Below are positions 49,601 to 61,071 of a DNA stretch of 64,000 nt, in pieces. Source of the stretch: Macrotrachela quadricornifera. Lineage: Eukaryota; Rotifera; Eurotatoria; Philodinida; Philodinidae. The notes beneath the pieces were generated by a model. That model was given only the letters and a program-made list of their open reading frames with translations. It was not told the DNA's origin and ran no database searches. The translations under genes and the position numbers were made by a program. Positions within the stretch are counted from its first letter, which is position 1. Each line of letters opens with the position of its first letter. The stretch covers positions 326,770-390,769 of the forward strand of contig JAJEKB010020950.1 in NCBI GenBank assembly GCA_022393335.1, read 5' to 3'.

Positions 49601-52078
49601 ATGAATTCGAAAAATGGTTATGTTTGCATTTGTTGTGGCAGTCGTGTAACTTCGAATGAACGACGTCCAGTAGCTGGCAAGTGTATTCGACTTTTTGTTG
49701 CTACTCGTTTATTTCCAACTTATCTGCCAACTGACGGATATATTTTCAACAAGTGTCGATTAATGTATAATAAATGGAAGGCCCTGCCCGAATTTTGTGA
49801 TGTGCTGATGATGAACAACGACTATTATCGAGCGACAAATACATCTACTGACGACATCACTGACGAAGCTGAAATGAATGATGAATATATGGATGACGAA
49901 AATGAACCTAATCAGTCGGTTGATGACACATCAACTGAAGGAGAGTTAATGGATGACGATTCTAGCGGTGATTGTACAGCCGATTCATCATTCAGTGATG
50001 CACAATCAATCACCGATCAGGCAATCGGTGATCAACTAGTAGAAGGAGAAGAAATGAATTCGGACGGAAACAGCGAAACAGTTAGTTTAATCTGATGTCT
50101 CTCTGACTTTTTTATCTTATTTTTTAGATATGTTCAATAACCTATGAAGATAATACGAATGAACACAGCATCGAAGTTCCAATTGAAATTGCTATCTTTT
50201 CAAAAAAGTAAATCTTTTGCACACTAAAAATCGACTCCTTTTTGTTTTTATAGTCAATGCTGCGTTTGCAAACAGCAAATTGTTCCTCCGGTGGTGACTA
50301 TTCGGGAAGAAGATCGTAATGAGATGTTCATCCGACGTCACATCGATATATCTGCAGGATCCCGATGCTGCGAGAGTCATACAGTCGATAAACGTTTATC
50401 ACGTGAAGCGTTCCTGTCTTTGATGCCATACAAAGTGCAAAATCGATCTTTCTGTAGGGAAAACGTCACAACCATGTTTCAGTCGTATGAAACTGACTGG
50501 ATTTACACATGCTCAGCATAATTACATCCTATCATACATACCTGCAACTGCTCTAAAGAGTTCGATAACAAGATCAGCTCGATCAGCTTTGGCATATTTA
50601 TTGATTAAATTGAAATTGGGATTAAGTAATTCAGTGTTGGCATCACTCGTCGGTATAAACAGCAAACGACAAATGAGTCGTATTATCTCTAATGCTCGAG
50701 TGGCACTCGTTAAACATTTCGTGCCTCACTATTTGAGGTTTGGCTCACTTGACACGACAGGATGTGATCGACAAACACACGTCACCAATCGCTGGACGTC
50801 TACTGACTAAGGGTCGAGACTCATGTATACTTGTACTCGATGGAACGTATTTGTATATACAGGTAAGATACATATTAACTTTTTGAAACTAACAGTTTCT
50901 GTTGAAAAAATAGAAAAGCCGAAATAATGCTGTTCAACGCAAGACATTCAGCTTACAAAAGAAACGGTCGTTGATCAAGCCAATAGTGATGGTAACCACA
51001 ACTGGTTATATTGTGACAATCTTCGGACCGTTCTTCTCCGACGTTCACAACAATGACGCGTCTATTCTGAATCATGTCATGCTCAACAACTACGAAGATA
51101 TTCTCAATTGGGCAAAAGAGGGTGACATCATGATTGTAGATAGAGGCTTTAGGGATTCTCTCGGTGTACGGAATGCTCTCGGCATCGATACTGCCATGCC
51201 ATCATTTCTCGGTCAAAATCAACGACAACTCGATGTGTACGATGCCAATCGATCGCGTTTCGTCACAAAACTACGCTGGGTGATGGAAAGCATCAATGTA
51301 TGACTCAAAATATTCAAATGGTTTAGCCAAACCATTCAAAACTCGTCGTTACCATCGGTTCCAGATTTGATTGCCATCGTAGCAACACTTACCAATTGTT
51401 TTCACGCTCCTGTGGTAACAGCTTCACCCTAACATGGTAGTATAGTTTGTCGGATGAATCATTTACTCACGCAAAGTAACCTATTGTACGAGCGACTAGT
51501 CGAAGATAATCTTATGCGCCATCGTCTTTGGCAAGAAATCGACGTCAACAATTTAGCTAAGCCATTTCCGATTTTGGCTCTCGATGGTATCAGATCTTTG
51601 ACATTAGGTATCAAGCTTTTCTAAACAAGACTCATTAACTAATTTCTATTTTTCAGGTGTCTATCAACTAAAAAGAGCACGAAGTTATGCCGAAGAACAC
51701 AGTAACACCATCGATCTTACAAATCCGAACGTCTACTTTCCGATTGAAAAATGCACAGAAGAAGGTGTTGAAGGCATTATTCGAGTTCGATTTAGGTCAG
51801 AACATAAAAACGCGTGCAGTTACCAAACTTATATTCAATAGGATTCAACAAAAGTCACTGCATGGTACTGTACCTGTATGGGAGGTGCTCGAGTCGTTGA
51901 TTGTTGTTCCCACGTTGCTTCAGCAGTTTGGTTTCTTGGTTATGAACGACAGCAAACCACAACAACTAGAAAACCATCCGCAATTAACACCAGACACATC
52001 GATTACGCTGGCGACATTTCTGATTTTGAACCTTCATCAGACGACGAAGAAAATGACACTCTTTATACATTAAATTGA
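49601..52078 (+). pseudogene. DDE_Tnp_4-type transposase with C-terminal SWIM zinc finger, dead
   Basis: I read exons 49601-50080, 50128-50207, 50254-50862, 50914-51607 and 51657-52078, with clean splice phases. Order: N-terminal Cys pairs (CICCG, NKC) as in a zinc ribbon; an acidic, disordered stretch; a second Cys/His cluster (CCVCKQ, GSRCCESH); a helix-turn-helix-like part (LIKLKLGLSNSVLASL); the DDE core with LVLDGTYLYIQ, MIVDRGFRDS and LRWVMESIN for the three acidic residues; then a CxC...CxH SWIM motif (WYCTCMGGARVVDCCSH). This matches the Harbinger/ISL2EU side of the DDE_Tnp_4 group; the exact superfamily is unsure. Breaks: a frameshift with loss of a linker near 50485, a one-base insertion near 50744, and stops at 51301, 51430 and 51839. 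It bound the element's long ends, presumably. Confidence 0.85.
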
Positions 52079-52377
52079 TGCAGCTGTGTATATCTAACCG
52101 AGCTTCCACATAATAAAAAATACATCAAGATCACACAAATTGTTTCAATAAGATTAAACATTAAGAAATTCCATTTATTACTGCTTAGTTTCTTTAAATT
52201 TTTTACCTAACACTGTCCTAGTCTCATATACGTGTCGAGATACTATCTATCTAGTCAATTTTTTCTAGCCATAAAAAAATAGGCAAAAACCCCTCAAAAT
52301 CTCGGAAAAAATTTGTCTCAAACCTTTCTCTCATTATCATACCATTAACCTTGAGATCATTCTCTTCATCTAATTGG

Positions 52378-52460
52378 AGCTGACCGGGTAGTTCAGCGGG
52401 TATACTGCTCGTTAACTTAATTCGATCAGTCTCGGTATCGAAACCTAGTCACGGATTCTG
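52378..52460 (+). mobile_element. tRNA-derived SINE-like head
   Basis: Has an A-box-like GGTAGTTCAGCGGGTA and a B-box-like GGTATCGAAACC at tRNA-like spacing, but arms that do not fold as a working tRNA. An unrelated body of perhaps 150-250 bases follows. It sits inside the large transposon, between its transposase gene and the nested element. It differs from the SINE at 11930. Confidence 0.5.
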
Positions 52461-52724
52461 ATGAAAATGACGTCCTAATCGTCGTTTGGCTCTGAAGCCG
52501 AAACACTAATCAACAAGGAGGGGGCTTACGCCCAATGAATTCAGAACGGATGTCCGTACAGAATCTATAAGCAGAACAAAACATACTATTGTTCCGGATG
52601 TCATTACCGAATTCAAGACTACAGTACAAAACGAAAATGATAATCACGTCATCATCGAAATTTGTAGGCCCTCACACCCTACCAAATAATAACAGTGGAT
52701 ACCATATGAACCCCACAATAATTC

Positions 52725-55552
52725 GGTCACGTGAAGTGAACCAAACACGCTAGCCAAAGAAATGAGGTTCACTTCACATAGAAAAAAAAATTATAATAAA
52801 ATATGATTCCGATATTTATAATGTTTGCCAAAAAAAATTTTCTTCAAATTTGAAAACTACGGCATATTGTCTAGTTTTTCACGATCTCTCTAAGCATCTC
52901 AAACACCAGATTATCAAAAACTATATATGTTGAAAGAAGTTTTAAAGTTTTCTACAAAATAGATTTTGAGCGGTTTTAAAGTTTATATAGGGATAGTTTT
53001 TAGAGGTTTTCGAAATCATTTAATAAAACTTGTTAGAATTTTTTTCGATTTTGCAAAGAACGACTTTTAAGAGAATTTAAAGTTTATCTGAAATGGTTTT
53101 CACAGGTTCTTTTCGATTTATCTACGCATAGCTTTTAGAGGTTTTTAGGATGCATTTACAAATGATTCTTTGGATTTCATGAGATTTATCTGTGAATATT
53201 TATGAAGATTTTCAAGTTTATTTAGAAAGAACTTATTAATTTTTTAGTTGAACACCATATATCTTCTAGCAGTTTTGGATTCTCGAAAGGTAAATATATG
53301 TACACTCTGATTTGGTTAGGACTACTTTAGTGCATGGCAGATAATCTTTGAAATATTCGTTAATCATAGTAATGCTAGATTCTTAATTACGTCTTAGCAC
53401 TATATGTATAAATTGTACAGAATTATCAATATTTAATTGTGTGCATATCCACTCTTTCATCCTGATTTTTGATGAAATACTCCACACATCTGTTTATTGG
53501 GACTTGAGAGAATAATGTATGACTCTGAGTTTGGCAATAATAAACGTACAATACTTTATAATAAAACAGCAATAGTTTATCCGAATGTCTATTTTATATT
53601 CAAATGCTAAATTTTATAGCATATGCCATTGGAAAAATTTCTTCTAAATGTTTCATACATTCACAAGAATTTATATAAATATAATGTTTTAAATATTTGA
53701 CTGTTTAAATTTTTCAATTTCTCACTTTTAGTTTACTTAAACTACGAAAACAAAATTCAAAATTTTTCGTTTTGTAATTGATCGTTAGAAAAAATGATAC
53801 CATCAAGGTAGAAGAAAAGTACTGATACCAGATACTTTTCATTTATCCCACTGAAAATAATGAAATACAACCACTTTCTTCAAAGGCAAGGAGAGGAAGC
53901 ACCAGAAATACTTTCGAACTAGTTGATCCTTACTTAAATTAATTTATTTCTATAGTTCTGTAATTGTATTGGTTAGTTTATACTTTGTTTTTATATAATA
54001 AAGAATTAATAAAATAAAGTTATTCAAAAAATAAGTTATAGAATCTATATTAGTAAGCAAATGTATATAAGACTATAATGAATTCATATTTACTAGGTTG
54101 ACTTATCTACCTATGTGTATATAGTCACTTCTTCTCTTAAAATAAAACACCACTTGCTATTAATATCACTTCTACAATAAAATTGTTTCTCTATATTTTT
54201 CATAGAATTGTTTCGTCAATGTTTATAACAAATCAACATTTAATGTTTCTCAGTCTATTGAGGAATGAATAGAACTGAATTTGATTAACTGGAAACACGT
54301 CTCCCACAAAAATGCTGTATATTTAGTCATATACACGATGATTTGTTTTATACAATACTTCGATCTCTTAATCACTAATATAGAAACTAAATATGCTCCG
54401 ATCATGTTGTCTGGCTGAGCGTAGCTTATGTTCTATTCAGTTAAAAATCGGTTCAGTTCGTGAGTTATAATCTACAAAAAAAAATGAGTTAACAACTGAG
54501 AATTTTTTTCAATATGTACACGTTACTGTTTGGTTTAAACATCACTAATATCAACAGTGGATCTATGGTTTATATAACTAGTAGGAATTCAGTTGAAAGG
54601 AATGACTCTCCTTAGAAAACCTAGTTTGAATATCATTTGAAGGTGTCTTGACTCAGTTTTAGGCAGTTTCTTCTAAAAAAAGAACCTTCGTCTGAATAAG
54701 AGAAGCAATCTTTTCTTGTCGATCCTCCTTCAACTTCACCAACAAGTGCTAACTTAAATGCTATACACGTAGAGACTTAAATTATCAGACTATATCAATT
54801 ATATGCGTCCATGAAATATCCTAAGCGGCTTAGAGTTTTTCTCATAACTTACGTTGAGTGAATAAAGATGCAGTCATGTTGTGACATTAACCGCTGCGGC
54901 GATCATGCAGTCTGTCGCTTTTTCTACTTGAGCTTGGTTCCAGTGGAAGTCTAGACGCATCAATACTTTTGTATTAAAAAAAACAGAGTATTGGAAACGT
55001 ATGAAATTTTCTAGATATCCACGAGATACTATAGGATATAGTTTGGTGAAAATCAGGGATTTCCAATTTTTCTTATTTTGGGAATATAAAGCATATATTA
55101 AAGTCTTCTCAAGTGATTGAATAGTTCTGACAGCCATTGCGGATCTGCATGCGCTAACAGAAATATCTTTCAGATAATTTCGAAAATCTAGATAAGTATT
55201 TCACTCAAATCTTCCAAACACCATTTATTACTATTTCTGAAAATCTTTCCCAAAACTATTTTTGTATAATTCTGAAAATATTCTCAAAACTATCTTTCAA
55301 TAATCCAGAAAATATTCCCAAAACTATTTTCCTGGAATCCTGAAAAACTATCAAACATCGGTTTTTAAATTGCTCAGAAAAATCTGGAGGTGAATAATCT
55401 AGGCATTCTTGAAGTTTCCACAGCGTACTTTGAAGTTTCTATAATATAGAAAAGAAAACTGTGAACAAAAATTTATTATACAAAAAACTGGTAAAACATG
55501 GATTTTGGACTCTATTTTGGTTCACGCAGTTTTTGGTTCACTTCACGTGACC
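52725..55552. mobile_element. nested 2.8-kb non-autonomous DNA transposon with 9-bp TSD
   Basis: Terminal inverted repeats GGTCACGTGAAGTGAACC (52725-52742 and 55535-55552) are identical over 18 bases. Both sides are flanked by the same CAATAATTC (52716-52724 and 55553-55561), a 9-bp target duplication typical of Mutator-like elements. Inside each end is an imperfect second copy of the GGTTCAC word. Next to the ends are degenerate tandem repeats: about 52900-53250 (TTTTAGAGGTTTT-like) and 55150-55390 (TTCTGAAAATATTCTCAAAAC-like, about 36-base units). No credible transposase is present; the longest frame (54874-55137, -) has no features. Confidence 0.82.
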
Positions 55553-55650
55553 CAATAATTCTAGTGCATCATCCACGATTTCTCATAGTATGCTCTTTGA
55601 GAAGCTTCAAGTGCAGCATACCTACCCACATATATTAACATTATTTAGAA

Positions 55651-56097
55651 GCTCTTAGTGACTTGTATCTACACTGAAAACATGACGCCGGTTCTGTGAA
55701 TAATAGTGGAGATCATATAGACACAACATCATCATGCATGCATTTGTCATAGATTTTCAGCAGTGTGATCCATAGGAATTCTCGAGCGCAGCATATTCAC
55801 CCGCACATATTAACATCATTTTGAAGCTCTTGGTAAGCTCTATCTATGCTGAAAAAATCGCGCTTTTCCAATCGACTCAAGTAAAAATTACCTGGATGGA
55901 TTTATATCATGTTCAATAGTAATGCCCTATCAATACGCGTAGAAGAAACACTCGTGGAATATATTCTCAAGTGTCATGAAAAATGGTGAATGTGAGTCGA
56001 AAGTAGTGTAATCTTGCAGGAAAAAACGTATAACCTAATATACGAATGATATCAGTGAGGATAATCATTTAGGGCCGTTTCGTGGGCAAATGGTCCC
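55651..56097 (-). repeat. right long terminal inverted repeat
   Basis: Inverted copy of 48668-49120. An extra diverged direct duplicate of about 70 bases lies at the inner edge (about 55600-55670 against 55790-55860). Confidence 0.85.
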
Positions 56098-57648
56098 CCA
56101 TCCTTTTTAATTATCACTATAAATGTCGAAATTTTGACGAAAAAAGTAACATTATATTCATCTCTTTATTTAGTATATCATCTATTCTAGAGAAGATTTT
56201 TTAAATTAAAGTTTACTTTTATTAATAGACTAATTCTGATACAGAATAAAATGATCTAATTAACTTTCGCCAAGTCAAGAAGATTCAACACTAATCGATA
56301 TCACAATGGAAAAATAACTATATTATTTGACGTAGTTTGAAAGAAACTATTTAAGATCTCTGAAATATATTCTTCTTTTAGTAAAATTAATTTCATTTTT
56401 TATTGAATATATAAAAAAGTGCTAGCGGTAAAAATGAGTTATATCGATCTCTCACATAAGTGACCATCCTCAAGGCATTTCGACCTGTCAATTTTAGCTT
56501 CTAATGGACATCGAAACTCTAGATGGATCCTCGGCGAAAGAATAGATTTGAACATAGGTTCGTCCGATTCACTTTCGTCGAACAATTGATCTAAATATTT
56601 CATTGTTAATCTTCTATTTCTAATCATCTTTTCAATAGGTTAAAAAATAGGACTTTGAAATTTTTTTTCGTTTTATTTTAAACATTTCGATTCTATTCTT
56701 TTAAACTTAAAAAATAATATTTTTATCAAGAAAAAATTAACTTTTTCATATCTCTGACTGTACTAGAGCTTTTTTCAATTTGAAATTCTGTTTAAATAGC
56801 TTAGTTATTAAATATGACATATGATAATCAACTGATTTGTACGATAAAACATAAAATTAATAAGTATTCAAAGTGTGAAAATCCATTAAGAATGTATCTT
56901 AGCCAAAAACACGAGCAGATTTCTATTCTACTTTCAATAAGTGGATAATGAATATTGATCAAAAAATTCTTAGGTCAAATCTATAACGAACATAAATAAT
57001 TCTACTAATATTTTTAAATAAAGGAAAGAATATTTTAAAGTAGGATTCGGAAGAATTTTGCGTTATAAAGACTGATGGGTCTGTCTCTAACAAGTAATAT
57101 GAGATTGATCCAAGGTATTCCCATGAAAAAATAAATGAAAACGTTTTATACACTGATAGTCGTTCGTTCAGAAGGAGAAGTTTTATTTGGATATAGACAT
57201 TGTTATCAAACAAAAAACTATTATTTTCATGCAGATACTAATGAATTTCTATTCTTCGATTAGTTTTTTTCAGTGTTGATAGAATATTTGAGTATCAAAT
57301 GACAACTGCGATGAATAATAGTTTTCTCATCTAATGATTATGTGATGTTATTGGGTATATGATCACAGTGGTAGAGAAAGAACGCAACAAGTTGTAACAA
57401 CGTAATTGCAGATGCGGAAAAAAGAAGGCGATCAATCTATGCATATATTTTTTTCTTTCTCGACGTTTCTCTTGCTTCTCATCAGTGCAGTAGAAAATGG
57501 GTATAACTATAGCTATTTCTTCTTTGGGATAAACGATCGCATATTTCTCATTCGGGACATATTGCTAAGGTTAAAAGAACTCGAGTAGTATTTTCTGGAA
57601 GTAAAAATGGATATCTATTAACCAGAGAATGAGAGAAAGAAATAAGAG
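56098..57648. other. mostly gene-free region
   Basis: AT-rich; holds one marginal small frame (next entry) and frames at 56959 and 57406 that look like chance. Confidence 0.35.
56439..56627 (-). CDS. possible small protein, unrecognised
   Basis: 62-codon frame from an ATG with mixed composition: an acidic patch (FDESESDEP) and three Cys near the end. It looks more protein-like than neighbouring chance frames, but there is no domain, no partner exon found and no promoter seen. It could equally be chance. Confidence 0.2.
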   Translation of the reverse strand: MIRNRRLTMKYLDQLFDESESDEPMFKSILSPRIHLEFRCPLEAKIDRSKCLEDGHLCERSI

Positions 57649-57656
57649 TATATAAA
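57649..57656 (+). promoter_or_regulatory. putative TATA box of small gene
   Basis: TATATAAA 76 bases before the ATG at 57725, the right distance for a short 5' UTR. Confidence 0.45.
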
Positions 57657-57724
57657 CTGCTATTCACTATGGATAATAAGATAATACTTTTGTGTACAAT
57701 CAAAGCAACAAATACAAATAAGCA

Positions 57725-57979
57725 ATGAGTTCAGCTGAAGCAAGTAAGTGCTCTATCTGTATTGTGTGAAATTACTTGACTAAAGTTTATTCGTTGATAG
57801 ATGCCAAGACAATACGAGCAGCCGATATAGTTGAGGCCCATATCACCGGTCAGGAAACGCCGGCGAGTGATCCACATAAGAAAGCTGATCGCGAGAATCG
57901 GGGATGGATGTCTGGTGATCAATTTACGATTTCCGAAACTCCAGTAGCTCCACTAGGTGCGACAATTGGAACCAAGTGA
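57725..57979 (+). CDS. 65-residue hydrophilic protein, two exons
   Basis: Exon 1 (57725-57743, seven bases past four codons of start context) joins exon 2 (57801-57979) across a 57-base GTAAGT...AG intron in phase. The protein starts MSSAEANAKT, has no Cys, no hydrophobic segment and one Trp, and is rich in Ala, Thr, Asp, Glu and Lys, so it is probably unstructured and cytosolic. Base composition of exon 2 is clearly more GC-rich than the surroundings, and a TATA box and AATAAA bracket it, which together suggest a real, well-expressed gene. There is faint likeness to seed-maturation/LEA-type proteins (TG..P.SD spacing), which would suit a desiccation-tolerant animal, but the match is too weak to assign. 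Confidence 0.62.
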
Positions 57980-58233
57980 ACAGACAGAACATTGGACAAT
58001 CAACACAATGATAATTCTTTTTTAAAAACTATATCTAATCTAGCCTGTGTGTATATTCATGATCTTTTTTTAGTAAGATAAATCTTACTCGTGAATCTCA
58101 TGGATTTTTTTTATTTTCTCAATTCTTTTTAAGGTTATAAACAAGCAGTAAAATATATACTCATTCAATCTCTTGATAAATTTTTTTATAAGATAATATT
58201 CATCGGAGCTGTATAAATATATCTACAATAGAA

Positions 58234-58239
58234 AATAAA
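58234..58239 (+). terminator. polyadenylation signal of small gene
   Basis: AATAAA about 255 bases after the stop codon. Confidence 0.4.
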
Positions 58240-60785
58240 ATCAAAGATGATTCCTCACTAAGTTGATCAGTTCATTCATATGACGATAATCGAATAATTT
58301 TCTACATCTTAAAAAAGAAAAGTGGATTCATTCCCATAAATATTTAACTCTTTGGTTACGGATCACATATATATATGTTTTGAATTTTTGCAGATATTAT
58401 CATCATTATAATATCATTTAGATTCTATCGAAAGGACTCCTCTCTTTTTCTCTTATCTTGGCAACATTATTGCGTCATCATCCCGCATTGCTATGTGTGT
58501 ATATGCTCTCTCTTGCATTCTGACATGCTTGTTTCTTACACTCTACCTCGTTCTAGTGAATTCTGGTATATTGTCTCTCTTTTCTGTTTCAATGCATTCT
58601 CTCGTACAAATAAAACTTCAATTCTGCGCCAGAAACAACTTATATCTTTGGATATATACTCACGCAAGCGAAATAAATGATAGTTATTCTACACGTGTCT
58701 TCATATAAACACTTTATTATTGATACCTATTGCGTAAAACACTTTGCTCAATATGGCAACCTGTACAACTAATGATCCACATGATATGAAAATTAATAAA
58801 GTTAATTCATCAGATGTAGATAGCAATGAATTATCATACTTTAAAATACTTCTATATACTAATAAAGATCATTGCCGATTGTTTTAGAAAGAAAAATAAA
58901 AGATTCATCTTAAAAAAAACTCCGTAACTAAAGGTTTAAGGAAGATTGGTCTTTACTTCATATTCAGCATGATTTTCTTTTACACAATCTTTTACTTTTT
59001 CACGAATCCATTTATTTTAAATAGCAAATGATAGTTTCGCAAAGGTTACACATTTATTATTATTATTATCAAGATATTTATCGAAAATATAAGTAATTGC
59101 TTTCAATAAAGTTCATTGGCTATACAGTAGATGATTTATATCGTTGATGTGATCATATTGCATTGCTCATGATGACCAAAAGTTCGATTATTTCATCTGT
59201 TGTAAAGGTGAATTTTGGTTACTTTGTTTTTACATTGAAGCTGCTCTACTTATCATACAGCAAACTATTATTCTGTTACTGTTATTAGGCAAGGTCGAAA
59301 CCGATCATGACTGTGTGAAATAAAAAGCCGACGTGTTATATCGATCATTTTGAACGATCACTATCGAGTTGAATTTTTTCTAACTATGTAAGTTATTTTA
59401 TTTATATTAATGATAATAAAATGTTTATTTCTAGGTGTGATGTAGTAACTCATGGGATTTTTCCCTATCATCACAATATACGAGTTGGACTTTTCCATAG
59501 TTTCATTTCTCCCTTTCTTTATATGATGTTTCCAACTTATTTTGGAAAATTCCTAACCTTGCATAGTGTGTGCATATATATACAAGAAACGTTTCTGTTA
59601 TACTTTCCATTCTTGTTGTGAATAAACTAGATTCACTATTTTGACTTTTCCCTCAACTTCGGGGTCGGCATCAAGACGTGACACTAAGATTCTAATATTG
59701 ATAAATCAGCAAATTTTTATTTACATTCGAACCAATTGATTAATAGTATCTTCGTCTGGTTTTTTTTCTAAATATTTTAAAGATATTTTTATTGATTTTA
59801 TTGAATAAGTTTTGTGCAATAATCAAGTTTATCTTGGTGTCATTGAGTACGGATGGTTGTTTAATAAAGATACCATTAGAAATATTTTCATTCGTTTTGA
59901 TAAAATTTCATTATTATTTTTACTGTTTTGACACTTGAATGAGAAAGTGCTACAAAATAAATAATAAAAAACTTCACATTGAGAAAAAACTAATATTTAT
60001 ATTTGAATAATACATCCCAAATTCGAATTTACTAATCTCTCATAAATCAAACGAAAAGAAAAAAGGATTTAATCATATCCTTAAAAGACTTGAAAATAAA
60101 ATCCAGTAGGGTTAATTGAAAATAAATATTGTTTAACGTCTAATTTTTTTTTCGCAGTAAGATGATTTTATTTTCTCTTAAAAGTTTTTTAATTATCAAT
60201 ATTGTCTTGCATGATATTTGAATGAATCGATCAATTATTTTTATAAGATATGTTTAGGTTTTTTAATTATTAGAGAAGAATGTTTAATATGGGGATAAAA
60301 CCAATTAATGATCAAATATTTTCGAATAATTCTTTTTGATAAATGACATCGATTTAGGAATGATAATTGACATCATTTGTAAACAGGATATTCCGCATTT
60401 CATGATCAATAGTATCCAGAAGGCACACTTAAATTTATCAATAAATCAAATAACAAATCTGTAGAAATAGTTGAAATAGAAATCTTATCAGAGGAAGTTT
60501 CGTTCTAATATTAAATAATGCTTCTACGAAGAAAAGAAATATTTTATATAACTCGACTTATTAACGATTGATTGTGTCCGTCTCAAATGCTCAATAACTT
60601 TTTCGATAATCTTTCATATTTCGATAAAGATAATAACTGGACACAAATAGATTTTTCTCATGAAAGTCTAAAGTAACTTAATTCTTGTTAAATACTCACT
60701 AATATTTAAAAAAAAATTCCGTTAAAAAAAGAAGGTATCTCTATCGAGGGTGATCTTTGGCAAGAAACATATCAGCCTGTCCAAG
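58240..60785. other. mostly gene-free region
   Basis: An ATG at 58754 opens a 44-codon frame of protein-like composition, and 59150-59300 also reads like decayed coding sequence, but neither can be linked or named. The remainder is AT-rich spacer. Confidence 0.3.
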
Positions 60786-60800
60786 CGTGACGGAATCACG
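60786..60800. repeat. palindromic motif CGTGACGGAATCACG, left outer
   Basis: CGTGA and TCACG arms around CGGAA. Identical to 63315-63329. Confidence 0.8.
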
Positions 60801-60954
60801 TTTTTTTCTCTTTTTCTTTCCATTACTTCAATAAAACGAACTGAGTAAAGCTGACGGTACTGAAAGATTGTGTAAGTCAAGTTCCTCTACATATGCTAAA
60901 AGTTTCATGCAACTCCCAGTTTTCGCTGTCGTTTTATGATTGAAACATATATGC

Positions 60955-60968
60955 GTTACGGAATCACA
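60955..60968. repeat. palindromic motif variant, left inner
   Basis: GTTACGGAATCACA, one arm base changed. Confidence 0.6.
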
Positions 60969-61071
60969 CAAAATGGAATTGAGTTTGGAGTGCTGTTCAA
61001 AGAGTTATAAAACTTAGCTCAACTACCTATGTAGTGGCAAAACTCTTGCTACAACAAATATAGCTAGGATG

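Larger units (their letters stand above)
48668..56097. mobile_element. 7.4-kb DNA transposon with long inverted ends, carrying nested insertions
   Basis: Left and right ends are inverted copies of each other over about 450 bases, starting GGGACCATTTG and continuing CCACGAAACGGCCC. Between them lie a DDE-type transposase gene (49601-52078), a tRNA-derived insert (52378-52460 or beyond) and a second transposon (52725-55552). Without the nested element the unit would be about 4.6 kb, a normal autonomous size. I could not identify a clear target-site duplication outside the GGGACC ends. The transposase is broken, so this copy is dead; end similarity is still high, perhaps 85-90 percent by eye, so it is not very old. 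Confidence 0.82.

Noticed and set aside
23321..51841. Many stops in dead elements replace Trp, Gln or Arg codons by G-to-A or C-to-T changes, which might suggest a RIP-like or methylation-driven process.
   Set aside because: Every single-base transition that creates a stop is of this type, so the pattern is expected by ascertainment. Intact TGG codons also remain in the same elements. A genome-wide substitution spectrum would be needed.
51687..52073. Open frame of 128 codons in the transposon.
   Set aside because: Alternative frame of the transposase last exon; the SWIM motif lies in the other frame.
52378..52460. Functional tRNA gene.
   Set aside because: The stems do not fold and the B box is imperfect, so SINE-like is the better reading.
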